Below are positions 10,987-22,384 of a stretch of 64,000 nucleotides of DNA, piece by piece (within the stretch, counting starts at the first letter, position 1; every line of letters starts with the position of its first letter). The stretch is from Phorcus lineatus. Its lineage: Eukaryota; Mollusca; Gastropoda; Trochida; Trochidae. The notes beneath the pieces were generated by a model, which did not search any database, was not told where the DNA came from, and worked only from the letters and a program-made list of their open reading frames with translations. Position numbers and translations under genes: made by a program. The DNA lies in contig OV121095.1 in assembly GCA_921293015.1 (NCBI GenBank), positions 37,483,484-37,547,483 of the forward strand, written 5' to 3'.

Positions 10987-11780
10987 GAGTATTCAAATTT
11001 GCCTTCACACAAAGTTGCATTTACTTTTGCTTAAAATGCATTAAAGAAGAATAAGCAGCAGTATAAAAAACAAAAAACAAAAAATCTTTTTAGTTGTCTA
11101 CAATTTATAGATATGAGACACCTTAAAACATTTGTAACTGTGCTGCAGTCAATCGTAAATGGAATCGGTAAGGTTGAAAATAGGTCCTGAATGTAACCCT
11201 GTGGAGTGTATAAAAGTACAAACAAACTATGCAAGCTGTGTTCTCTTCTCAGACTGAGGTGCCATTGAAACTCCGTGAGTTGATTCTTTTCTAAGGTGGA
11301 GAGTATGAATCGAGCTGTTTCACGTTATTCATGTATTATTGTCTATAATGTGTCATTGAATTAAAGACACATAGTTAAATTATATCAAAAAGCTTTTAAC
11401 TAATTTATTATTCATATTACATGAATTTAAACTTAAGTGCAATATTTTTTATTTTCGAAATATCGTTCTGAGCTTTATCAGTACTTTGTGTTTAAAATGG
11501 TACAAAATAATTAATAATATAACAAACCTTGTTAAACACTTCTCTACAGAACACAAACTTGCAACTTAACTTAATATGGAACCTCAATTTATATTTCCGA
11601 CTTCGTGAATTTCTGGTGAAAATTCTTTCACCCTAAATATATATTTTTATAGTTCAATATAAATATTGATTAAACGGATTTCTGACAGCATTATCCGTGT
11701 TCGTCTTTAATGACATAATCACAAAAGTTGCTTTTATAATTATTCCCCTTTGGATTAATAACTCCAAACATCTCCCTCTC
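10987..11780. other. Spacer without supported genes
   Basis: Low-complexity A/T sequence. The minus-strand frame 11,031-11,234 is rich in Phe and Leu codons and looks fortuitous. Confidence 0.5.
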
Positions 11781-11786
11781 GTTCGA

Positions 11787-11960
11787 TTACTCTTGATACA
11801 GTTGACTATAAAACTCCTCCTGCTCGTTGTACTTTATGTTCCCTAGTTTATTGGACCATTCTGGTGTCAGATATTTTGCATTATCTTGCCAACTTAATTT
11901 GATTACTTCATGTAACATTGTAATATAATGCCTTGAGTTGAATAAGCGTGGCTTGAAGAG
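11787..11960 (-). pseudogene. Exon-like segment, copy 1
   Basis: Minus-strand frame with protein-like composition: KPRLFNSRHYITML, then a KLSWQDNAKYLTPEWSNKLG run and a terminal EEFYSQLYQE followed by a stop. The surrounding 440 bases align with 24,700-25,080, sharing ACCAAATAAATCAGATGTATTGGAA-type words and candidate acceptors before TTCCAATACATCTG. The copy at 24.8 kb has stops in the equivalent frame. Amphipathic, no hydrophobic run. Family unknown; may be the 3' exon of an upstream minus-strand gene. Confidence 0.3.
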
Positions 11961-11999
11961 AGTCTTCAACCAAATAAATCAGATGTATTGGAACCTGGA

Positions 12000-12822
12000 A
12001 GTATGAAGAAATTGGTTGACAACAATACAAAGAGAAAAACTTCTTCGGCTGTATGATGCTTTTTATACCAGAAAATACTATTGGTCTTGATTTCAGCGAA
12101 ACAATTAATTTTGAAAAAATATTTTATTTTGCTAATGTCCAATTTGGTTTGTACCTTTATTTATCATTTTGTGTCAGTGCTGGGTAATATCGGATCACTA
12201 CATCTGTTCACAGAAATTGTGCTTTGCATTGGTTTAATTCTATGTACAATGGATAAAGTTCATAAATTGATATCAATCACAGCAAAACATGGTTCTCAAA
12301 GTGATATTGCAACGCTAGCATATATTTCTAAAATTGATGAGTCAAATATAATCTTCTTTGGTTTTTCATATGAATTCCATTCTGGACCCATAACAATGTT
12401 ATCCTAACATCAGGCTAATCCTGCGTCCATACTTGCTCCATTGTCATTTTGTTTAATCAAGTGATGTCACGTTGTGCATTAGCCTAATGTCTCAATGAAA
12501 TTGAACTGTGACACTGTTAGCGGTTTCAAAAGCTTTATGACCCGTATTATTAACAAAAGTGAATCAATATGCGACAGGCAAGTATTATGCTGGCTGTTAG
12601 AGGGGTTTCTCAATTGGGAAAAGCTTTGGAAGTAGTGACTTATGCTGATATGGAGTCATTTTAGCAGACTAAAAAATACACTGCCGTTAATCTGGAAATA
12701 TCCTTTTCACATTAACTGTGCCTCTCATACCTATGTTTATAGTCAAATGATAGCAAATTCTAGCGTGTAAATAGAATATTTCATCACAGCAGAATGACTT
12801 GGGTTGGATTTAGGAAAAAACT
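12000..12822. other. Spacer with one unplaced open frame
   Basis: The plus frame at 12,081-12,407 (108 codons) has two hydrophobic runs, but the homologous area after 25,080 does not keep it, so I do not call it a gene. Nothing else recognised. Confidence 0.45.
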
Positions 12823-12945
12823 CTTTTACTATCTTTTTGACTACAAGCACTTTTTATTGGTTCGATCAACCTGGTTTTCATTTTCTGCATGTTCCAGGTT
12901 GATCGCACCAATAAAAAGTGCTTGTAGTCAAAAAGATAGTAAAAG
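12823..12945. repeat. Near-perfect hairpin with 52-base arms
   Basis: Left arm 12,823-12,874 and right arm 12,894-12,945 are reverse complements at 51 of 52 positions, with a 19-base loop. The only mismatch is in TTCGATC against GCACC. Arms contain CTACAAGCACTTTTTATTGG. The overlapping minus and plus frames here are mirror images of each other and therefore not genes. Candidates are a foldback MITE or a transcribed hairpin RNA; nothing in the flanks identifies either. Confidence 0.9.
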
Positions 12946-13419
12946 TATATATATATGCATATGCAATACAGATTAAATGTTTCATTGTTGAACAAATAAC
13001 AATAACATGTCTAACACTACATGTATGTGCGCTTATAATACAAATGCAAATAAATATCATATTTTCGTTTCACAAAATTGCTGTCATTAATGATAAAGAT
13101 GTGATCATCTAATTCGATTACATTCCTTAGATTTTGACAAAGATTTGTTGTTATGTTACAATTAATTGTTGGTGTGTAAGGTTTATGACCATATGGATGA
13201 AAAGTGAGTTTGCTGTGTTAAACTCTTTGACCAGTGTTACTGATATCAGAAAAATATCAATACATATTGTCAGCAATGAGTTACGACTGACAATCTCTAG
13301 GAGAATGTTAATTCACATAAACTTTCCTTCTTTGTTGTATTAAAACGTTTTACATGTTCTGCAAATGGTTGGAGCTGTTCTTCGAAAATGTGTTTTTCTG
13401 TTATTCCCTCAATTCCATT
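12946..13419. other. Spacer without supported genes
   Basis: AT-rich with a short TATATATATATGCATATGC patch at the hairpin edge. Small frames on both strands overlap and have no partner. Confidence 0.5.
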
Positions 13420-13770
13420 GGTTCGAAGTAAGTTCATACTTGATTTTTTATTAGCTCCTTTTTGACTCGGAAGATCAAAGAAACAGTACGTGCGTTATTA
13501 ATTGATGCCAGAATCCAGAACGGTTTTTACCACAATTGTGTGAATATTCACTTTCTGGTTTGTCGTGGAATCCCTTCTGGTTATGGAGCGCGATTTCAAA
13601 AGCTAGGGTTCGAATCCCATTAGAAGATTAGAAACATTTTCTGCTTAAGATAACTGGTTTACGTTCAGTTTCTATATCATTTACAGTAACACATTTTGTT
13701 CGTCAGTCTATTCACTCAACAGTGTATAGCAAAGGTGACATTGTAGAATTCGTCATGGAATGATCGTAGT
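13420..13770. repeat. Family A block X, copy 2
   Basis: Counterpart of 7,690-8,050. GGTTCGAATCCC near 13,605 matches the tRNA internal promoter B-box consensus, but no matching A box or cloverleaf is visible upstream, so this is at most a SINE relic. Confidence 0.55.
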
Positions 13771-14129
13771 TAGGATATATTTCAAATAACCTAAAGGTCT
13801 GAACCCCGATTCGATTTTGCATGTAATACTAAGCTAATGAACTGTTGCTAAAAGTGTCTCGAGACGGACTAGCGCAGGAATTCAAAGAGTAAAGATCTCA
13901 ATATGGTCAGATTGTAAGTCAGATTTTTAAAACATAAATTTCGCATTAGTCGGTAACTTTCGATATATATATGGTACGTGTTATTCATATTCTCATGTAC
14001 CACCATTTGTTGGTTGAGAAATAAACTGTTCTATCTGTTTTTATGTGTTTCTGTCATTCTTTGTACAATGATACTCGCGGTGAACACTTATTTGAAAATA
14101 ATTATTTTAGAATATCGTCACAAAGATTA

Positions 14130-14470
14130 TTGGTTTACAACTCAAGACCTCAAGGAAAATTTAAGCAGAAATGACAACTGTCAAGATTGGACAGGTTTAA
14201 TTACAGTAATTTTTTGCCTGCAAGGAAAACGCTGCAACCACTCATTGCGAGCTGTAAACTGTAATAATGCCGCAAATCATTCATTCTCATTGACACATAT
14301 TACCATTCATTATTAGTTGTGAACTATGATAATTTCGTGAATGGGTCTTAGGCATTGATAGAAACATGTTTTGTCACCCGAATCATTTGATATAAATTTG
14401 TTTTGCAAGTTTAAAAAACTCAATGCTTCAAGCCATATTTGAGCAGAAATGACAACTGTCAAGTACTATT
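14130..14470. repeat. Two family A Z fragments in tandem
   Basis: Around 14,141 the words CTCAAGACCTCAAGG, GCAGAAATGACAACTGTCAAG and TTCATTATTAGTTGTGAAC resemble the Z blocks at 1,090, 17,210 and 30,730. A second shorter fragment at 14,425-14,462 repeats CTTCAAG, TTTGAGCAGAAATGACAAC and TGTCAAG. With the other three, five copies of this module are present. The plus frame at 13,978-14,316 overlaps the first fragment and is judged fortuitous. Confidence 0.55.
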
Positions 14471-14860
14471 TTGTTTAGATTTATTTTTACCATATGAACC
14501 TTTGGAATTTCTCATCAATTTCAATGTTTTCAAGTATCTATTGGTTCCAGTCGAAAGTCATTAGCTACAAGTACTGAAACGTATCTAACTATATTCCTAA
14601 ATTGTGGCACACACTATATACCTATTCCTTCCTCTTTTTTTTCTTAATATCAAAATATATGAGGTCATCATGGTTAAAATTAAATGAGTAACATCAACAT
14701 ATTTTTATCTTTTGTTCATTGGATGAGTCAATCAATTATCACTAAAGCGATTTCAATGTTTCTTATTACTGGAGGAATCACCCTAATGAACCTTTTCATC
14801 ACATTTTCTAAAGGCAAGTGCGTGACTGGTCAAAGGAAATCATGTCTTTCCCCACTGGCA
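14470..14860. repeat. Family A block Y, copy 1
   Basis: Aligns with 27,580-27,930. Shared words include ATTTCTCATCAATTYCAATG, GAGGTCATC/CTAGGTCATC, ATCAATTATCACTAAA, TTTCATCACA and GGCAAGTGCGTGAC. No frame is shared. A further CAAGTG/GCGTGACTGG-like echo occurs near 26,130. Confidence 0.65.
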
Positions 14861-16690
14861 ATGCTAAGTTGAAGTGGCAGGACGAAAAGGTTATTCAAGG
14901 CAACATTTTTTAAGCATGTGTTAGATGTTTTAACATTAAAGACATCTTACTATATTCTGTGCATCAAGTATTTCATTTGATCGATATCTCTTATTTCAAC
15001 TCGACTGAATACTGCTTTTTGTTTTGGTCACTTCACATTGATTTATTTAAGTCAAAGATGAATAGTAACCAAGTAGTTATTTGAATATGGTTTAAACAAA
15101 ATTTTTGTTTCATAAGTTTTACCCAAACTTACCAAGGCGATTTTATATTGTGACAATGTAGCACAAACCTATCTATGAGTATTGATAAAAGTATGTATAG
15201 ATAATCGTTTATCGTTTGATAGTTAGATTGATTGTGATTCACTTGATCATCATCATATTAATTTTTTTTTCTTCTTTGCTGAAGATTTGATGGCGACGAT
15301 TTACAGTTGATCAAAATTCATATATGAGTAGCTTTGTGACATTATTATAGTAAATGTTATTTCAATAAAATTTCCTTAATGCAGGATTGGATCCGGAAGG
15401 ATAACGAAGTTGTAAATCCATAGAACTTCTTTACTATTCATGTCACCAACTTCTAAATGCCTCTTAAAGAAGTAAATGATATTTGTTTTTAAAATGGTGA
15501 GTGAGTTATTGTTTAACGCCGCTTGAGCAATATTTCAGCTATTAGCAACCTTTTTCAAAATATTCGTGACATACAAAGATTTTGATATATAGTATACCTT
15601 GCTTTCATGGCTGAAAATCATGATTTAAAGATATAAACTTGTAACAAAATACATTTACAAAACGTATAAAAGCTGGAAAATGTTGCTTGATGAAAATAAA
15701 CACATTACCAGTATTGTTTGCCATGGTTTCAGTCGAACTGATGACGAACATTTTCCAGACTCGGTGCAGACGTTAAAATGGCAAAGGTTAGAAGCATCGA
15801 ATTGTGAAGATTAAAGTCGACAATAGACAGATATGAACAAACCAGAAGACTCAACGATGGTTTGTGTGTTGATCACTATTACAAGTATTTGGACGGAAGA
15901 TTGCTGTATTATGTTTACTTTATCCACGTATTTTACATAATCCATTATTGTAATTAATTGTTATTGGTTTCCTTCATGACTAACAGCTATTAAAATAGAT
16001 TGCATAAGTCCATGAGTTCTAGGTCAATTATTTATACCCAAAAGATATTACATTCATATAGCAAACAAACATTGCAACGGTGTGAGTGGGGAAAATATCT
16101 CTAGTGATGATTTAATGAACTCTATACACATTATTAATATGTATCAACATAACATTAAAATTTGACTTCACTTATAGATAAAGGAATCTAGTTATTCATA
16201 TGATTAAGTGGTTTTGTCTTTTATTTGAGTTCTCAATCATTTAAAGAAATCCAATGATTTTTCTTTATTTGAGTGTCATGTATCTTGTTTTCATAAGAAG
16301 GCAGGCGGCATAATGGGGTTTTTTTCAGATTCATTTGTTATTTTCTGTGGTGTGTTCTTTGACTTTGGGATTGTATTACATCATATATATTGGGTTTTTT
16401 TCTTTGATAAGATTGCTGTAGTGTATTGTTTTCCATATGTTTTATGGTTTAATTCAGTCAATCATTATGCAAATTCACTCAAGAGAAGTACACACAGAAC
16501 TCTGGTCGTATATGTCGGGTAAACATAGAATTATTTTTATTGTCACTGGTTACCTACCTACATTTTTGTGTCAGTTATGCCAAAAGTATTTTCATCATCT
16601 TGCCATTCCTTTTTAATCATTATAACAAGAAAACATCATTATTATGACAAACTTGAAAAAAAACATTTCATTGGAATTTGAAGTTTTCTT
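14861..16690. other. Spacer without supported genes
   Basis: Nothing beyond AT-rich sequence and scattered short frames. The plus frame at 16,313-16,522 is dominated by Phe, Val and Tyr codons from TTT/GTT-rich DNA and is not repeated. Confidence 0.5.
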
Positions 16691-16699
16691 TGTGTAAAT

Positions 16700-17370
16700 A
16701 TAGAATTGATTTTCAGTTACCGCATATAAAGTTTTGTAACTGATTTTCATGACATTTCTCTTTCAGAACAATATGGTACACTTTCTAAGTTTTTTTATTC
16801 ATTTATCTGATGGATTGAAACAATTAGATGTGTTATTAAAATTAAGGAAGTGATGGGACAGGAGAAGAACACCTTAAATCTAAAATAGTGTACAACAGAG
16901 TTATGTGTATGTTAAACTTAAACGAATTGTGCATTTTTCAATTATATTATTTACATGTAGATAATTACCTTGATGTTGCACATCATCTTGAAATCATATA
17001 ACATTACTAAATATTATGAATAGTGTTAACTAAATGTTTGAAACATTCATTTTTTATTATTATTATGTACATATTGAACCTTGAGGACCACTAACTTGGT
17101 TTGAATCATTTTCATGCCATTCGGTTTGTTTCCAAACCGGAAATTAATTCTAAATTAGCATCAATTTTCAATTATCTTCGCTATGATTATTGATTTTTAA
17201 CTCAAGACATGCACCTTCAAGGCAGATTTGAGCTGGAAATGATGACTGTCAAGGCTTGATGGGTTTAATGATGGTGATTTTTAGCAACGAGAAGCTTGTG
17301 AAAGCAAACGGAGGTAACTATTCATTATGCTATGTGAACCATTATCATGCTAGAAGTAGAATTGTCAGCG
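16700..17370. repeat. Family A block Z, copy 2
   Basis: Best match to 490-1,240, about 16 kb away in the same orientation. Shared words: AATAGTGTTAACTAAATG, TTGAAACATTCATTTT, CAAACCGGAAATTAATT, GATGACTGTCAAGGCTTG, GGTAACTATTCATTATG. Confidence 0.75.
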
Positions 17371-18960
17371 TTCAGATTTACGAATAAGCAACCAAATAAA
17401 AACGATATAAGGCTTCTGGTGGTGGTTTAAGTAATTTCGGCAGCGTAATAAATTGCTATAATAATTTCTTTACAATTTTTATTCGCTTGTAGTTATGTAT
17501 CTTGCTGAATAGTTTGACAAATGTTTAGCCCAGAATATATAATTTACGTTGGCGATATTTAAAAAAACCCACCTGCTTCAAAAAGCAGTACAAGATCTTC
17601 TTTTTATACAAATTTGCCATTCTGACGTCCTCAACCAAGAGCTACGAAACCTTAACATCATTAAATGGATAGCCGGCTGAACTAGTCACCAAAACTATCA
17701 ACGAAATCATAAGCATCACAGAATCTTAGCTCCTTCTACCATTGGCTTCTTTACAGTTAAGCTCAACACAATCAACCCTATTTCTAGTAAAATCTTTGTC
17801 TATAAAGCCAAATGGCCCATCCTGCTATTTTACCAGTTGTAATTCAACTCTAACTGAACATCCAACCTTAAATGAATTACCAATCACAATGTACCCTCTA
17901 TTTATATAAAGCATAGAGGCCTTTGCTTATTTTAGCACTGCAGTGTGTACTTACCACATGTTGTTTACTGTAAATGTCCATAGTATTACATTCTCATAAA
18001 ATCAGTGTCTCTATCACGGTTTCCTCGCTATTTGTTATGTTTACTTGTAATGATACATTTGTACCACATTGCAAATTCATAAGCATATACTCTGAGGCGT
18101 CATGAAATTCATAATACAGAATTTGTTATCAAAATATTTATACACTTCTATTATCAGAGCAATGTATATTTTTGCATCTCTAGTCGGCATAGTAGGAACT
18201 GTCGACAGGAAAAAAAACTTACATTTTGGCTCTTCATTTGTCAGGAATAATATCATTTCCTTATAGACTCTTTGATCATTTGTCCCATCTTCAAGCAACA
18301 ACACCCTGTTCATCCCGATGAAGTTTGTTTAATATATTTAATCAAACCAACATCAGACAAGTGCATTACCTATCAAATCAAACGATTTTAGTCTCAGATT
18401 CTTTTTATAGTGCCATGCCGCATGTCTTAGGTTAATCAGATTTTCTTTTTAATTATAGCTGAGGTGAGATTTCAAATCTTTCTAATTAGTTAAAGTTATA
18501 CATATAAAGATTTCCTACAAAGATAATGTTTATATTATTATCATAATTATAAAATCTTTCATTGTTTAAGTGATTTCAATACATGATCTTAAGCATTGAG
18601 ACAAGGTTGCAGCAAAAACATGGAAGACAAACTTTTGGATAATCAAGGCTTGACTAGTGAAATAACTGAGTAATGCTCGTAAAGGGTCAGTAGCACGTTT
18701 ATTTCAATAGATAAGCGATCGCACGATAATAAACATTTCAAATTGCAAGACAATGTTTTTAAACAAAACATCTGTACCATAAAGATTAAAGGTGTTTACA
18801 CCAAAATGGTCGCCAGTGGTTGATACTTAATAATTTCTATTACGACTTCTGATAATCCGATTGAGAGATGAAATATTTAACCCTCTGAAGATGACATATT
18901 TGCCACAAACTATTGTTTATTCAGGAAACTTTGACAGGTACAAACGGGTTAGCGTCCCTT
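17371..18960. other. Unduplicated spacer
   Basis: The stretch from 17,600 to 18,050 has a slightly different base balance and no counterpart in copies 1 or 3, so it may be an insertion. The minus frame 18,077-18,313 is not repeated. A GGTGTTTACACC palindrome lies near 18,791. No element type can be named. Confidence 0.4.
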
Positions 18961-18969
18961 TAAGTAGTT

Positions 18970-19110
18970 TTAGGGTTGATTTGTTTTTCAGTGCAGCAAT
19001 GCATGACTCTTGAGACATTTGAACTTAGGCCACGTCTTCAGTTCATTGTACTTTCAAATCATAAGGCGTCCAAAGGGTCAATCTAAAGTGCTGGAAATAA
19101 TAACAATTTA
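18970..19110. repeat. Family A block R, short extra copy
   Basis: Carries TTGTTTTTCAGTGC and AAGGCGTCCAAAGGGTCAAT, the core of block R, about 1.2 kb before the full copy 2. Outside the core the match fades quickly. Confidence 0.55.
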
Positions 19111-19643
19111 ATCTTTCTCTTTTCGAAAATCATTGAATGAGGGAAAACTGTAGCCATGTATCATTTTTCATAATAATTAAGTGACAATATTTTTGGAAAA
19201 ATATTTGCACTCTATGATCATTTTATCATATATGAAGTTTTTTTTGTATTTCCAAATCAATTTGATTGAGAAGTGTTAATTTTTAACTCAATATTCAGCA
19301 GTCAAGGATTTACAAATTTATGTTTAGAATATGTTACATTTTCTTGAAAAATAGTTTTTAATGTTTTTTTTTTAATATACACATGTATTTATTAATCAAA
19401 TTATGATTTGAATGATTAATTATCTTATTATTCTAAATATCTTTTTTTGGAATTGAATCGTTGATGACCTTTTTTGTATACAGTGTTCATCTTTTTATGT
19501 TATTTAAACTGATATGAGTGAGTACACGTTGGTGTTTTTCTTGGAATAACATTTATGTAATTTTCTTTGAAGAACACATAAACAATTTGACTTTAAAATG
19601 GTACCTATATTTACCAATTGGTCACAAATGTAATATTATAGTT

Positions 19644-19925
19644 ATGTCAATTGTCAAAATCCCGGAACTCAACTCATTGCAAGCATCAAATATGGTCCAT
19701 AAGGGCAGAATAGGAAGTTACAAAATAGCTGTATTCAAATGCAAGCAGGATGTCTTCATCAAAGCCAACGATGTTAACATGTCAACAGGGAAATTAGAAA
19801 AAAGTGCAGATGGTGTTTCTTGTTATTATCACGATATGGGGAAGGAAATCATTCTATTCGCAACTCAAATTAAACTGACTTTCGCACATGGTGCCTCACT
19901 TAACAAAAGAGCGCCTGAAAGGTAA
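19644..19925 (+). CDS. Small ORF of unknown family, intact copy
   Basis: Frame of 93 codons from ATG at 19,644 (MSIVKIPELNSLQ). The open frame extends upstream to 19,518, but the extension is AT-biased and not shared with copy 1. An ATTATAG just before the ATG could be a splice acceptor, so this could equally be an internal or 3' exon. Features: GRIGSYKIAVFK, VFIKANDVNMSTGKLE, a DGVSCYYHDMGKEIILFA run, a basic C-terminus (NKRAPER). No signal peptide or membrane span; it looks like beta-strand-rich soluble sequence. The homologue at 2,729-3,011 keeps about two-thirds of the residues but has a one-base frameshift. At 28,260-28,330 only the first bases remain. Function unknown. Confidence 0.4.
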   Translation: MSIVKIPELNSLQASNMVHKGRIGSYKIAVFKCKQDVFIKANDVNMSTGKLEKSADGVSCYYHDMGKEIILFATQIKLTFAHGASLNKRAPER

Positions 19926-20189
19926 AACGCATTTCAAACTTGGCGAAGGTAAATTCGTAACTTTCAGGTGAAGTTCAAAAATCCTTGTTTTAGGTGAGAT
20001 ATACCTTCCCAGAAAGTAATTTTTTAAAAGTATAATGTTCCAATTGACAATTTCTAAAATAAATGCTAATACCTTTATTCAATATTTGCCTAAATATAAT
20101 TTTTGCGACATAGTTCAGAGAGAATCTTACATTCATATGTACATTCTTATAAAGAGAGAAGATTTCAGGTGATAAAAGCTTGGCCCAAA

Positions 20190-20500
20190 ATGTCAATTAA
20201 AACCCACGAAAACTACGAAATTATTTCTTGGAGCTCGTAAGTGCTTTACAAAAAACACTACTGATTATCTTTAATTCCATGATGTGATTGACTTGTTTTT
20301 CAGTGCGATTATACTTGACTCCTGAATGCCCTTGATAATAAGCCCCTTCTGAAGTTGTTCACAGATCAAAGTATTATAATGCGTGACAACTTCAGCTGCG
20401 TAAGCGTCCAAAGGGTCCATTTCAGGTTGTTGAAGTAATCAAGCCATTTCTCTCGTCACATACTTTAAGTAATGATTGAAACCTTAGCCATGAACTGTCG
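20190..20500. repeat. Family A block R, copy 2
   Basis: Counterpart of 3,580-3,870. The CGTCCAAAGGGTC core is at about 20,406. Also shared: TTGACTCCTGAATGCCC/TTGACTCCTGTAACCC, TTGTTCACAGATCAAA, GCGTGACAA, ATTTCTCTCGTCACA. Confidence 0.7.
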
Positions 20501-20739
20501 TTGTTAACTTTCTTCATAAAGTGATTGCAGTTGTTAAGGAAAAGAAGAAAGAAAGAAAAATAATTAAAGCAATTTGATAAAAGGAAATATTGTTTTTAGG
20601 TAATTAAACGTTCAGTTAAGTACGAAACTATACATTATCAAGGAATGAAACAATACTCATGTTAGTCGATGAGTTATTTGTATGATCAACGGTAAGCAGT
20701 ACTTCAATACATCAATAAGCAGTTATAACGCTTCAAGGC

Positions 20740-20990
20740 CCGGCTAGCCATCCATAATAACTTGTTCCCTGCGCACGATAGCTATTCTCCCAAATTAAAA
20801 GCTATAAAAAGTAACATTAACGACAGACAGTAAGATTATAAAGAGGTTGTCGCTGCTCATTTATAGATATTAAGTCTGCTCAATCTCCTCCAGTGGTCCC
20901 ATAGGACGAGATAGAGGACGTTCATTTATTAAATAGCATGTGTTTCGAGCATGTAAGGTTTACATTAGTTTCTGCAATAACTAACATGAG
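20740..20990. repeat. Family A block S, copy 2
   Basis: Counterpart of 3,970-4,235 and 32,505-32,725, with the GTCCCATAGGACGAG word and the TAGCATGTGTTTCGAGCATG word (the latter shared with copy 1). It contains the short hydrophobic minus-strand frame listed separately. Confidence 0.75.
20795..20860 (-). CDS. Possible signal-peptide micro-exon
   Basis: A 21-codon minus-strand frame, MSSDNLF followed by IILLSVVNVTFYSF. It has a polar start and an apolar core like a signal peptide, though it lacks the usual basic residue. Copy 3 reads a similar SDNLFMILLSVFNA in the matching frame but its ATG is out of frame. Copy 1 has ATC instead of ATG and a deletion. If real, this would be the first coding exon of the minus-strand gene family in block S. 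Short hydrophobic frames arise easily in AT-rich DNA, so this is a weak call. Confidence 0.18.
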   Translation of the reverse strand: MSSDNLFIILLSVVNVTFYSF

Positions 20991-21329
20991 TTTTATCATT
21001 GAAAAAATCCCATCAAATTCTAATATATGTCATAATCACACAATCCCCATGTGATGATAATGATTCTGCAAATGATGTTTTCAAGGGTAAGAGACATACA
21101 TCCTTTTTATGTAACCAGAAATACTTAAAGTAAGATAATAAATGTAAAACTGTTTAAGCGATCAGTTAACAAGTTTTAAAACCTTAAAACTAATAATCAT
21201 TTAAACATACAAAATTGTCAATAAATTGATTTAATACATGGACATATCTTTTTAAAAACGAATTTGGTCATATCTAAAAAGAGTCATTGAAATGAAATGG
21301 AATCTATCTCTCGTATCTCGCTGCTTAGT

Positions 21330-21461
21330 TCAGCTTCTTGTTAGCCCACAAAGTGATCTTATCTGTGACCTTTCATTTGCTAGTACCACAACTTCAAACA
21401 AGATGAGGTCTGCTGAAATATCAAGTTGTACCAATTTCTTTCTTGCATTATCGATGGTTGG
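21330..21461 (-). pseudogene. Terminal exon-like fragment, copy 2
   Basis: After a strong acceptor (CAATTTTATTCCAG, minus strand, ending at 21,462) there is a 43-codon frame: PTIDNARKKLVQLDISADLI, then LFEVVVLANERSQIRSL and a stop. The second half matches copy 1 (4,434-4,660) in the same frame. Relative to copy 1 it lacks about 36 bases and stops earlier. The position relative to block S (just upstream on the minus strand) is the same in both copies. Unknown domain with an amphipathic helix and a hydrophobic strand. Confidence 0.3.
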
Positions 21462-21639
21462 CTGGAATAAAATTGTCACCTGATAAGAGCTCTATTCAAC
21501 GATTTTGAGTTTTGATATGTTTGAGCTTTGATTATTTTGAATGATATTATTGGGCTCCACCTAAAGAAAGGTTGGACGTATGAAACCTTCAATGTAATTT
21601 AAAGTCTTGATTGTCTCACAACAGTCCTTTGAGTTTCAC

Positions 21640-22080
21640 GAGTTTTGGACTGTTTAGTCTAAAGTTTTAATTATAGACTTTCAGCGACATAGACATTATA
21701 AACATGTCACAGATCGAATAATTTCAGATATATCGAATTATATGCAAACACTGATTACTACTAAAAGTTGCGAATACATTCAAAATATTTTGTATGCTGT
21801 TGCCATTTGAATACACTAATTCTACACTAGTTTTAACATTAAAATGTTGGATAAAATGGCAACTTAAGCTAACTTCTGATTAAAATCTGAAAGGCTTGAC
21901 AGTCACGCTGTTTATGTGCTTTTGTCAAAATACATATGCATTCACTCTAATAAAGACAAACACAGTCAGTTTATGCAACGTTCATTCTAACTTTTAGGTA
22001 TATTTTGTGTAGTTCTTCTATTATAAAACAAATGTTAACCTAGGCATACACAACAATTTTTTTAGACATTTGACTATACT
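21640..22080. repeat. Family A block matching 4,660-5,100
   Basis: Shared words are ATTATAAACATGTCACA, TAAAAATGTTGGATA-like and TTAAGCTAACTTC. The match stops where copy 1 carries the E exons and this copy carries the CA repeat. Confidence 0.65.
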
Positions 22081-22092
22081 TGAATAAGGGTA

Positions 22093-22190
22093 GCACACAC
22101 GCACAGTCACACACATACAAACACACCCACGCACACACACACCCCCACACACACCCACACACACACACATACTTACATACACTCACATAT
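22093..22190. repeat. CA-rich microsatellite
   Basis: Imperfect run of CACACA with CCCACG and CCCCACAC interruptions. It replaces the position occupied by E exons in family A copy 1. Confidence 0.9.
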
Positions 22191-22384
22191 CATAACTGTG
22201 ATAATCTTCTTGAAATCTCCAGACTTACTTAATCAACAGCATTTACCTTCATTGAACAATATTTGTGAAGTACAATGAAGATTTTTGTCTTCATATTTTA
22301 AACAATAGTATAAATAAAATGAATTTAAAGGTGTGCATACATATTGTTTATATGCCAAGATAACTTTTATGTTATGGAATGTTA

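Noticed and set aside
12794..13060. Four overlapping frames near the 12.8-kb hairpin
   Set aside because: Frames on opposite strands give the same peptide (FYYLFDYKHFLL) because of the inverted repeat, so they are artefacts of the hairpin.
13600..13620. tRNA or Pol III gene suggested by GGTTCGAATCCC
   Set aside because: No A box at a suitable distance upstream and no acceptor stem can be formed; kept only as a SINE-relic hint.
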